Positions 21,859 to 27,579 of a stretch of DNA of 27,579 nucleotides are shown here, piece by piece. Within the stretch, counting starts at the first letter, position 1. Each line of letters starts with the position of its first letter. The notes under the pieces were generated by a model, which saw only the letters and a list, made by a program, of their open reading frames with translations, searched no databases and was not told the origin of the DNA. The DNA comes from an uncultured Oscillospiraceae bacterium (lineage in GTDB: Bacteria > Bacillota > Clostridia > Oscillospirales > Oscillospiraceae): the NCBI GenBank assembly GCA_934565655.1, contig CAKTIE010000021.1, forward strand, positions 1 through 27,579, read 5' to 3'. The position numbers and the translations under genes are program-made.

Positions 21859-23028
21859 ATGCCTAAGGATCAGAACAACAATTACGAGACCGCCTATTAT
21901 AACGCCGAGGAGGTGCGCCGCCAGAGCGCGGGCGGCCCTCCGAAAAAGAAGAAGAAAAAGAGCAAGCGCGCCACCCAGCGGACGGCGCTGTATCTGGCCT
22001 GTGTGATACTGGGCTCCTGCCTGCTGGCCGGTGTGGGCTGGCTGCTGTTCAATGACCTGTGCTCCCTGAACAAGGACTATGTAAAGGTCAAGATCACCGT
22101 GGACGAGGGCGACAGTGTGGGCGACGTGGCCAAGAAGCTGAAGGACGCGGGCCTCATCAACTACCGGGGCTTCTTCAAGTTCTGCGGCATCTTCTTCCAC
22201 GCCAGCAGGAACATCAACCCCGGTGAGTACGAGCTCAACAGCGACATGGATTACCGCAGCCTGATCCTGAACATGCACGACTACGAGGCCGACAAGGTCA
22301 ACGAGGACGGCTGGATCAAGGTGGTCATCCCCGAGGGCAAGACCGTCAACGAGATCATCGACATTCTGACCGAGGCCGGTATCTCCACCCGCGAGGAGCT
22401 GGAGGACGCCTGCGCCAACTTCGAATTCCAGAGTTACAGCTTCCTGCGGGAGGACATGCTGGGCAAGGTGAACCGCATGGAGGGCTTCCTGTTCCCCACC
22501 ACCCAGGCCTTTGACCCGGAAAAGACCGCTGTGTACGACATCGACACGCTGCTGACCAACTTCGTCACCCAGTTCGACGACGACATGATGGCGGCCATCA
22601 ACGCCAGCGGCCACTCCCTGTATGACATCGTCACCATGGCCTCCATCATCGAAAAGGAGGGCATCGGCGACGAGACCGAGCGCAAGAACATCGCCTCCGT
22701 CCTCTATAACCGTCTGGAGACCACCGACCGGGAGACCTACGGTTATTTACAGCTGGACACCACCATCTACTACGCCCTGTCTCTGGAGGGCAAGGATAAG
22801 ACCGCCTTTGACAAGGATCTGGACAGCCCCTATAACACCTATAAGTATCCCGGCCTGCCTGTCGGCCCCATCTGCTGCCCCGGTATGGACTCCATCAAGG
22901 CGGCCATCTATCCCAACGACACCGAGTATTACTACTTCGCCGCCGGTAAGGATGGCGTGAACCATTTCTTCAAGACCTACAACGAACATCTCGCCTTTAT
23001 CAACAGCGACATGTACCAGCCTGACTGA
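21859..23028 (+). CDS. mltG: Endolytic murein transglycosylase MltG
   Basis: Membrane-anchored lytic transglycosylase that cleaves nascent glycan strands and is thought to set their length. The 389-aa protein has a lysine-rich cytoplasmic tail (KKKKKKSKR near 29-37), one membrane helix (about 42-64), a LysM-like region (about 76-150, VKITVDEGDSVGDVAKKL), then the YceG catalytic domain. Key motifs are EGFLFPTT (208-215) and ASIIEKE (261-267), where E265 corresponds to the catalytic glutamate of E. coli MltG, followed by YLQLDTTIYYAL, NTYKYPGLPVGPICCPGMDSI and YYYFAAGKDGVNHFFKTYNEH. The ATG at 21859 follows AAAGGAA. Its stop overlaps the next start by one base (TGATG). Together with murC it gives the window two cell-wall genes. 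Confidence 0.96.
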   Translation: MPKDQNNNYETAYYNAEEVRRQSAGGPPKKKKKKSKRATQRTALYLACVILGSCLLAGVGWLLFNDLCSLNKDYVKVKITVDEGDSVGDVAKKLKDAGLINYRGFFKFCGIFFHASRNINPGEYELNSDMDYRSLILNMHDYEADKVNEDGWIKVVIPEGKTVNEIIDILTEAGISTREELEDACANFEFQSYSFLREDMLGKVNRMEGFLFPTTQAFDPEKTAVYDIDTLLTNFVTQFDDDMMAAINASGHSLYDIVTMASIIEKEGIGDETERKNIASVLYNRLETTDRETYGYLQLDTTIYYALSLEGKDKTAFDKDLDSPYNTYKYPGLPVGPICCPGMDSIKAAIYPNDTEYYYFAAGKDGVNHFFKTYNEHLAFINSDMYQPD

Positions 23029-24254
23029 TGGAACGAAAAAAGCCTGAATTGCTGTCCCCCGCAGGGGACTGGGAAAAATTGCAGATGGCCGTGGCATACG
23101 GCGCCGACGCGGTGTACCTGGCAGGCACCGCGTTCGGCATGCGCTCCTTCGCCGGTAACTTTACCGACGAGGAGCTGCCCCGCGCCGTAAAATACGCCCA
23201 TGACCATGGCGTGAAGGTACACGTCACCGTCAACACCATGCCCCGTAGCGGTGAGGTGGAGCAGCTGCCCGCCCATCTGGAGCGGCTGGACGCCGCCGGG
23301 GTGGACGCTCTGATCGTGGCGGATCTGGGCGCGTTCACGCTGGCGGGCAAGTACGCGCCCCATTGTCAGCGGCACATCTCCACCCAGCAGTCCATTGCCA
23401 ACTACGCCTCCGCCGCCGCATGGTACGACCTGGGCGCCACCCGCGTGGTGCTGGCCCGGGAACTGAGCCTTGACGAGATCCGCACCATCCGGACCAGGGT
23501 TCCCAGGGAGCTGGAGATCGAGACCTTCTGCCACGGTGCCATGTGCGTCAGCTACTCCGGCCGGTGCCTGCTCAGCAACTATATGACGGGGCGGGATGCC
23601 AACCGGGGCCAGTGCGCCCAGCCCTGCCGCTATCAGTACGCCCTGATGGAGGAAAAGCGCCCCGGCGAGTATTTCCCCGTGTTCGAGGATGAGAAGGGCA
23701 CCTATATCATGAACAGCCGCGACATGTGCATGATTGACCATCTGGACGATCTGATGGACGCGGGCGTGGATTGTCTGAAGATCGAGGGCCGGGCCAAATC
23801 CGGCTACTATGCCGCCATCGTCACTGGAGCCTACCGCCATGTGCTGGACGACATCGCGGCGGGACGCCCCATCGACCCTGTCTGGCGGGACGAGGTGGAG
23901 CACGTCAGCCACCGGCACTACTCCACCGGCTTTTTCTACGGCCAGCCGGGGCAGTATTACGACAATGCCCGGTACATACGGGACTGGCAGATCTGCGCTG
24001 TGGTGACGGACTGCGACGCAAACGGCCTTGCCACCCTGAGCCTGCGGAACAAGTTCGCCGCCGGTGACGAGCTGGAGGTGGTGGGCCCCGATACCCGTCC
24101 CTTTACCATCACCGCGCCGGTCATGACCGACTGCGACGGGCTGCCCCTCCGGGAGCCGAAAACGCCCCAGATGGTGTTCACCATGCAGCTGCCCAGACCG
24201 GTGCCGCCCCTCAGCTTCCTACGCCACGCCGTGGAGCTGAGCGCCAAGGAATGA
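23028..24254 (+). CDS. Peptidase U32-family protein (TrhP/YegQ-like)
   Basis: U32-family protein of 408 aa. The family signature E-x-F-x2-G-[SA]-x-C-x4-G-x-C-x-[LIVM]-S is matched exactly at 165-183 (ETFCHGAMCVSYSGRCLLS), followed by RGQCAQPCRY (C196, C200), so four cysteines are available for an iron-sulfur cluster. The opening ELLSPAGDWEKLQMAVAYGADAVYLAG is also typical. Despite the peptidase name, studied relatives act in hydroxylation: TrhP in tRNA U34 modification, RlhA in 23S rRNA, UbiU/V in ubiquinone synthesis. A tRNA-modification role fits best for this short clostridial form. The start overlaps the mltG stop in TGATG and has no strong binding site, implying coupled translation. A long terminator follows. 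Confidence 0.92.
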   Translation: MERKKPELLSPAGDWEKLQMAVAYGADAVYLAGTAFGMRSFAGNFTDEELPRAVKYAHDHGVKVHVTVNTMPRSGEVEQLPAHLERLDAAGVDALIVADLGAFTLAGKYAPHCQRHISTQQSIANYASAAAWYDLGATRVVLARELSLDEIRTIRTRVPRELEIETFCHGAMCVSYSGRCLLSNYMTGRDANRGQCAQPCRYQYALMEEKRPGEYFPVFEDEKGTYIMNSRDMCMIDHLDDLMDAGVDCLKIEGRAKSGYYAAIVTGAYRHVLDDIAAGRPIDPVWRDEVEHVSHRHYSTGFFYGQPGQYYDNARYIRDWQICAVVTDCDANGLATLSLRNKFAAGDELEVVGPDTRPFTITAPVMTDCDGLPLREPKTPQMVFTMQLPRPVPPLSFLRHAVELSAKE

Positions 24255-24257
24255 CAG

Positions 24258-24297
24258 ATAAAAAGAGACCTGTGCTTGCGCACAGGTCTCTTTTTAT
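24258..24297. terminator. Bidirectional terminator between the U32 gene and the DUF4097 gene
   Basis: A perfect 18-bp stem (24258-24275 with 24280-24297, loop TTGC), with A-tract and T-tract forming its base, lies between convergent stop codons at 24254 and 24300. Confidence 0.95.
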
Positions 24298-24299
24298 GC

Positions 24300-25205
24300 T
24301 CAGTCGATGGTCTCGATCTTCAAATCGCCGCTGGTGGTGCTGACGGCAATGCGGCATATGCCGCCTTTGTACTCGTACATGCCGTCCCCATTCATCTTCA
24401 TGGCGAAATCGGATTCCAGATCACCGGAGACGGTGCTGTAATCCACCGTAAAGCCCTCGTTATCGGCGGCCAGCTCCACATCCACGCTGCCGCTGACGGT
24501 GCTGATATCCACCCTGCCGGGCAGCGAACGCAGCGTCAGGTCGATCTCACCGCTGGTGCCGCCGGCGGATATCTCACAGAAACTGCCGTCCAGCTCAACT
24601 TTGCCGGACACGGTATTGATTTTGGCCGTCGTGCAGTTGTCGATCATGCCGGTTTTCAGCTCACCGGAGACCGTATCAAATGTAAATGTATCCCGCACTG
24701 GCAGCGCCGCCACATTGAAGTCGGCGGATACACCGCTCAGGTGCAGCTCCGGCAGGTTCATGGATCGGGGCAGACGCACCGTCAGTTCCTTCTCCGCCAT
24801 ATTCGGCATGTCCAGCACACCCTCGCCTGTATACTGGATCTTCAGCGTGCCGCCCTCGTTCTTCACCACCATGGCGCAGTTATCGGGCACCTTGCGGTTC
24901 ACCGTCTCGGTCACGGTGATCTCATTGGCATCCGTTTGCAGGATATTCACGTCACCTGCCGTCCAGTCCACATCCAGCGACATGATGCCATTGGTGGGAA
25001 TCGTGACGGTGTCGCCCGTGTAATCCCCGACAACTTCCGGCTCTGCCGTACCCGCAGTCTGCCACTGTCCCGTGGCGGAGTCAAAGTGCAGGCTTCGCAG
25101 TTCGCTGAACCGTCCGCCCAGGGCAAAGCCTGCCACAGACAGGCATAGACCCAGTCCTACCAACGCCGCCGCTACGATCAGCGTGATCTTCATTGATTTT
25201 TTCAT
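24300..25205 (-). CDS. DUF4097-family membrane-anchored beta-repeat protein
   Basis: Envelope protein of 301 aa: short basic N-terminus, one membrane helix (about 7-29), then an extracytoplasmic right-handed beta region with repeated units such as TVSGELKTG, TVSGKVELDG, GTSGEIDLTL, TVSGSVDVEL, TVSGDLESD and TTSGDLKIE. These T-[VT]-S-G repeats are diagnostic of DUF4097/adhesin-like proteins. The ATG at 25205 follows GGAGGAG, and its first bases overlap the upstream stop as ATGA. It is the last gene of a PadR-HAAS-DUF4097 operon, an arrangement common in Firmicutes and proposed to sense or respond to envelope stress. The ligand and partner are unknown. Confidence 0.92.
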   Translation of the reverse strand: MKKSMKITLIVAAALVGLGLCLSVAGFALGGRFSELRSLHFDSATGQWQTAGTAEPEVVGDYTGDTVTIPTNGIMSLDVDWTAGDVNILQTDANEITVTETVNRKVPDNCAMVVKNEGGTLKIQYTGEGVLDMPNMAEKELTVRLPRSMNLPELHLSGVSADFNVAALPVRDTFTFDTVSGELKTGMIDNCTTAKINTVSGKVELDGSFCEISAGGTSGEIDLTLRSLPGRVDISTVSGSVDVELAADNEGFTVDYSTVSGDLESDFAMKMNGDGMYEYKGGICRIAVSTTSGDLKIETID

Positions 25206-25801
25206 ACATTCTCCTCCTTCCGGATGAACAGGCCCTTGATCTTATGGGCCAGCCACACCGTCAGCTGCCACAGCAGCTTGCACAGCTCCACCGCCATCAG
25301 TCCGCCCAGCACGCACAGGCCCAGCAGCACCAGCCCCGCGCCCAGCAGTATAAGACCCAACGGCAGTGTCATTACAGCGGCCCGGATGGCGATGATAGGC
25401 GCGGCCACTACAGCCACCGCCAGCGCGATCACGACCGCCACCGCCGCAAAGCCCAGCGCCCAGATGGACACGAACAGCGCCAGTACAACGGCAGCGCCCG
25501 CCAGCAGCAGCGGCACCCACACGGGGCTGCCCACCACCGCCAGCACGATGGCCAGCGGCGTCCAGCCGCTCTTGGGCTTCATGCGGGTGCTGACCAGCTT
25601 ACCCAGCGGCATCTCCTGCAGGATGCTCTGGGCGATCTGGTTGGGGCTGCCCAGCTTGGCGGTAGCCTCCGCCTCGGTCATGCCCTCCTCCATCATATCG
25701 TCCAGCAGTTCACTGTAATACTCCAGATTCTTTTGGCGCTCCTCCTCGGAAAGCTGCATAAGCGCCCGCTCCAGCAATCGTAAAAAATCAGCCTTGGTCA
25801 T
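25202..25801 (-). CDS. HAAS/DUF1700-domain membrane protein
   Basis: Membrane protein of 199 aa. The N-terminal HAAS domain (about 1-65: MTKADFLRLLERALMQLSEEERQKNLEYYSELLDDMMEEGMTEAEATAKLGSPNQIAQSIL) is a helical module known to occur next to PadR-like regulators. It is followed by a strongly hydrophobic region with about four helices (roughly 82-185) and a short basic tail. The start is ATG 25801 with GGGGAGG 8 bases upstream; an ATG at 25828 would precede that site. It overlaps padR by 14 bases and the DUF4097 gene by 4, so the three are translated as a unit. Its likely role is to link the membrane state or the DUF4097 protein to PadR control, by inference from this conserved neighbourhood. 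Confidence 0.92.
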   Translation of the reverse strand: MTKADFLRLLERALMQLSEEERQKNLEYYSELLDDMMEEGMTEAEATAKLGSPNQIAQSILQEMPLGKLVSTRMKPKSGWTPLAIVLAVVGSPVWVPLLLAGAAVVLALFVSIWALGFAAVAVVIALAVAVVAAPIIAIRAAVMTLPLGLILLGAGLVLLGLCVLGGLMAVELCKLLWQLTVWLAHKIKGLFIRKEENV

Positions 25802-26114
25802 TCCGCAGCCCTCCCCTGATAAATTCATACATAGATTCCAATTCCTTCCAATCCTCCACGGCGGCGGACAGCTGCCGCCGTCCCTGCTCCGTCAAATGAT
25901 AGAACTTCCGCAGGCGGCTGTTATGCTCCACGCTGTACACCGTCAGTGCGCCGCCGCTCTCCAGCCGCCGCAGGATGGGATACAATGTGGATTCCGACAC
26001 CTGCACGCACACGGACAGATCCTTCACGATCTTATAGCCATAGGAATCGCCCCGGGCCAGCGCCGACAGCACACAGGCCTCCAGCAAACCCCGCTTCATC
26101 TGTGGGTCAAGCAT
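25788..26114 (-). CDS. PadR-family transcriptional regulator
   Basis: Winged-helix regulator of 108 aa. The sequence MLDPQMKRGLLEACVLSALARGDSYGYKIVKDL followed by ESTLYPILRRLESGGALTVY and RLRKFYHLTEQGRRQL is the canonical PadR domain with a short C-terminal helix (PadR-s1 type). I prefer the ATG at 26114 because AAAGGGGG is 7 bases upstream; the ATG at 26120 lies too close to that site. It heads the HAAS-DUF4097 operon, and a perfect inverted repeat overlaps the promoter, so autorepression is expected. The effector is unknown; phenolic acids, the classical PadR signal, are not implied by this context. Confidence 0.93.
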   Translation of the reverse strand: MLDPQMKRGLLEACVLSALARGDSYGYKIVKDLSVCVQVSESTLYPILRRLESGGALTVYSVEHNSRLRKFYHLTEQGRRQLSAAVEDWKELESMYEFIRGGLRNDQG

Positions 26115-26135
26115 GTTCATGCCCCCTTTCGCGTT

Positions 26136-26156
26136 ATACTATACATCACATAGTAT
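26136..26156. promoter_or_regulatory. Probable PadR operator
   Basis: Perfect inverted repeat ATACTAT-N7-ATAGTAT covering the -10 and part of the spacer. Its position would block RNA polymerase. The TACTAT/ATAGTA arms resemble sites reported for PadR-like regulators of small size. Confidence 0.75.
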
Positions 26157-26166
26157 TGTGTGTCAA
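26138..26166 (-). promoter_or_regulatory. Promoter of the padR operon
   Basis: Reverse strand: consensus -35 TTGACA (26161-26166), 17-base spacer, -10 TATAGT (26138-26143). The leader is very short, about 17 bases. Confidence 0.9.
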
Positions 26167-26194
26167 GAGGGTATTTAAAATATTTTGCAGCGCA

Positions 26195-26273
26195 GCGGGC
26201 CGTCGAGGACGCCGGCCCCTACGGCCTGTCACCGATAGACTATGGGTAGGGGGCAGCGTCCTCGACGCCCCGC
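26195..26273. repeat. Palindromic intergenic repeat
   Basis: Two 28-base arms (26195-26222 and 26246-26273) are complementary except at 3 positions and enclose 23 bases. A 12-base core CGTCGAGGACGC is perfect. Sequences of this type (GGACGCCGGCCCCTACGG) are, from memory, widespread in clostridial genomes. No coding sequence is present. Confidence 0.7.
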
Positions 26274-26406
26274 AAAAATCACACCGCAAAAAAGAGACGC
26301 TCTTCCCCGCCTCCTAATAAGAAAACATAAGAAAGTCAGTAAAATCAATGTTTTCAAAGGCAGGGAACACGGTACGAAGTCAAAAAATCTCATACTGACA
26401 GGCACG

Positions 26407-26440
26407 AAGGGCGCTGATTTTAACATCAGCGCCCTTTTCC
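26407..26440 (+). terminator. Orphan forward terminator 1
   Basis: A 12-bp hairpin AAGGGCGCTGAT (26407-26418) with its complement (26425-26436) runs into TTTT. No forward gene precedes it within 2 kb. An inverted pair GTCAGTA (26335-26341) and TACTGAC (26393-26399) lies just upstream, so an unannotated small RNA or a mobile-element end could be what it terminates. Confidence 0.75.
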
Positions 26441-26447
26441 TGTCCCC

Positions 26448-26479
26448 ACGCCATAGGCAGCCGCCCTATGGCGTTTTTT
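26448..26479 (+). terminator. Orphan forward terminator 2
   Basis: A 10-bp stem (26448-26457 with 26465-26474, loop of 7) is followed by a T-run, 11 bases after the previous terminator. The rest of the 554-base gap up to 26668 is a leader with a small GC-rich hairpin (CGCCGC 26553-26558 with GCGGCG 26666-style arm at 26566-26571); I see no gene in it. Confidence 0.8.
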
Positions 26480-26668
26480 CATATCCGTACCTGTACCCAC
26501 CCGAAAAATGTATCAATTAGGGTGCGAAAACCTCTGTTTTTTCCTCTCAGAGCGCCGCTTGAAAGGCGGCGTGGGTGTTTTCCCATGGGAAGCGTCCGAG
26601 AGGCAGGACAGGGGCTTTTTTGCGCCAAAATCAACACTTTTCAAAACCAGAGAAAGGAGGCGCCGGAT

Positions 26669-27550
26669 ATGGCAGTTTTCCGCATCGAAAAGACCAGAGA
26701 TTACACGGTCATGTCCAACTACCACCTGCGGGACAGGTCGCTGTCCCTGAAAGCGAAGGGGCTGCTGTCCCTCATGCTGTCGCTGCCGGAGGACTGGGAC
26801 TACACCATGAAGGGGCTTGCCCGCATCTGCAAGGACGGCATCGACAGCATCAGCGGCGGGATCCGGGAGCTGGAGGCGCACGGCTATCTCGTCCGGGCGC
26901 GCGTCCGCAACGAGAACGGGCAGCTTGGCTCTATCGAGTACACCATTTTGGAGCAGCCGAAGGAGCCGGCACAGACGCCCACGCCTATCCGGGAAAAACC
27001 TATACGGGAAAATCCAATACAGGTAAAGCCAATGTTGGATGCCCCTATTCAGGAGAACCCCGCCCAATTAAATACTAAAGAACAAAATAAAGAATTATCA
27101 ATTACGCAAGGATCAAGTCCTATCCCATCAAGTCCCCCTACCCCCAGAGAAAAAAGCAGGATCGGACAGGACAGGATGCGGGAGCGTGAGAGCTACCGGG
27201 AGATCATTTTGGAGAATATCGACTACGATATCCTCACCCAGGATGAAAAGCTGGACAGGGACCGTCTGGACGAGCTGGTGGAGCTCATGGTGGATACCGT
27301 CTGTTCTAACCGGGAGATGATCCGTATCGCCGGGGACGACTACCCCGCCGAGGTGGTGAAGTCCCGTTTCTTGAAGATCGACAGCTCCCACATCGAGTAT
27401 GTGCTGGAACGGATGCGGGAGAACACCACCTATGTCCGCAATATCAAGAAATACCTGCTGGCGGCGCTGTATAACGCGCCGGTCACGATGGACAGCTACT
27501 ATACATCCCTTGTCAGCCATGACCTGTACGGCAGCGGAGATCGGAGGTGA
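26669..27550 (+). CDS. HTH/DUF6017-domain protein of an integrative conjugative element (replication-initiator-like)
   Basis: Protein of 293 aa with two parts. The N-terminal domain (about 1-90: MAVFRIEKTRDYTVMSNYHLRD, LSLKAKGLLSLMLSLPEDWDYTMKGLARICKDGIDSISGGIRELEAHGYLVR) is the winged-helix found at the start of many Tn1549-like elements of Firmicutes. A Pro-rich linker (PIREKPIRENPIQVKPMLDAPIQENPAQ) follows. The C-terminal domain (about 180-293: ENIDYDILTQDEKLDRDRLDELVELMVDTVCSNREMIRI ... SHDLYG) matches DUF6017 as I remember it. Function is unproven; DNA binding in element replication or transfer is plausible. The start is ATG 26669 behind AAAGGAGG; the in-frame upstream ATG at 26468 crosses a terminator tail. 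The linker is AT-rich compared with the rest. Confidence 0.82.
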   Translation: MAVFRIEKTRDYTVMSNYHLRDRSLSLKAKGLLSLMLSLPEDWDYTMKGLARICKDGIDSISGGIRELEAHGYLVRARVRNENGQLGSIEYTILEQPKEPAQTPTPIREKPIRENPIQVKPMLDAPIQENPAQLNTKEQNKELSITQGSSPIPSSPPTPREKSRIGQDRMRERESYREIILENIDYDILTQDEKLDRDRLDELVELMVDTVCSNREMIRIAGDDYPAEVVKSRFLKIDSSHIEYVLERMRENTTYVRNIKKYLLAALYNAPVTMDSYYTSLVSHDLYGSGDRR

Positions 27551-27555
27551 ACGCC

Positions 27556-27579
27556 TTGCAGGAAGAAATCACGCAGAAA
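27556..27579 (+). CDS. Start of the next mobile-element gene, cut by the window edge
   Basis: Only MQEEITQK is visible if translation starts at TTG 27556, which has GGAGG 8 bases upstream; GTG at 27547, overlapping the previous stop, is an in-frame alternative. In related elements an ATP-binding DnaC-like protein often follows the DUF6017 gene, but eight codons do not allow an assignment. Confidence 0.4.

Noticed and set aside
21088..22614. 508-codon reverse frame over tmk and mltG
   Set aside because: Antisense shadow; both forward genes have conserved catalytic motifs.
26229..26426. 65-codon reverse frame near the element junction
   Set aside because: Hydrophobic but without a ribosome binding site and overlapping the palindromic repeat; I cannot support it as a gene, although a remnant is possible.
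26242..26520. 92-codon forward frame before the mobile-element gene
   Set aside because: It crosses a palindromic repeat and two terminators, has no ribosome binding site and no recognisable sequence.

Overview
This looks like chromosomal DNA from a GC-rich member of the Clostridia, probably an Oscillospiraceae-type gut anaerobe. That placement rests on gene content and sequence style: TrkH, MATE, BlaI/M56, PadR-HAAS-DUF4097, clostridial-type thymidylate kinase, MltG and U32 proteins, strong AGGAGG ribosome binding sites, canonical sigma-A promoters, short rho-independent terminators and small palindromic intergenic repeats. The genus cannot be fixed from this window.

Layout. 1-2540: the 3' part of a TrkH potassium transporter, then a MATE exporter. 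2542-5126: a reverse-strand BlaI repressor/M56 sensor protease operon with its promoter and operator. 5159-5374: a palindromic MITE-like repeat. 5407-7467: reverse-strand murC and a translationally coupled prolyl-tRNA editing protein. Their promoter overlaps back-to-back with that of a YD-repeat lipoprotein (7531), which is followed by a CCA-adding enzyme. 10876-13459: an HTH/ACT regulator (reverse), a YtvI/AI-2E-like membrane protein and an EamA transporter (forward). 13457-16070: a reverse-strand FMN-binding flavoprotein and a PutP-type sodium/proline symporter, whose leader holds a MITE and whose promoter abuts a perfect 18-bp palindrome. 16070-18257: a reverse operon of a polysaccharide flippase and an overlapping TetR regulator. 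18325-19060: a DUF6512 membrane protein and a hairpin-rich spacer. 19069-20856: a reverse operon of an FrhB-type iron-sulfur flavoprotein and QueH. 20890-21082: a second, inverted copy of the MITE found upstream of putP. 21098-24297: a forward operon tmk-mltG-U32 peptidase. 24300-26166: a reverse operon PadR-HAAS(DUF1700)-DUF4097 with a clear operator. 26170-27579: a palindromic repeat, two orphan terminators, then the start of what appears to be an integrative conjugative element (HTH/DUF6017 protein and the first codons of the next gene).

Most of the window is housekeeping (cell wall: murC, mltG; tRNA: cca, ProX-like, QueH, possibly U32; nucleotides: tmk) mixed with transport and envelope sensing (BlaI/M56, PadR-HAAS-DUF4097, TetR-flippase). 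The least ordinary material is the two-copy MITE family, the large palindrome at the putP promoter, the FrhB-like/QueH pair, the YD-repeat lipoprotein and the mobile-element junction at the right edge. I found no tRNA, rRNA, CRISPR array or complete transposase gene. I cannot point to a clearly new multi-gene system; the FrhB/QueH pair and the MITE family are the best leads.
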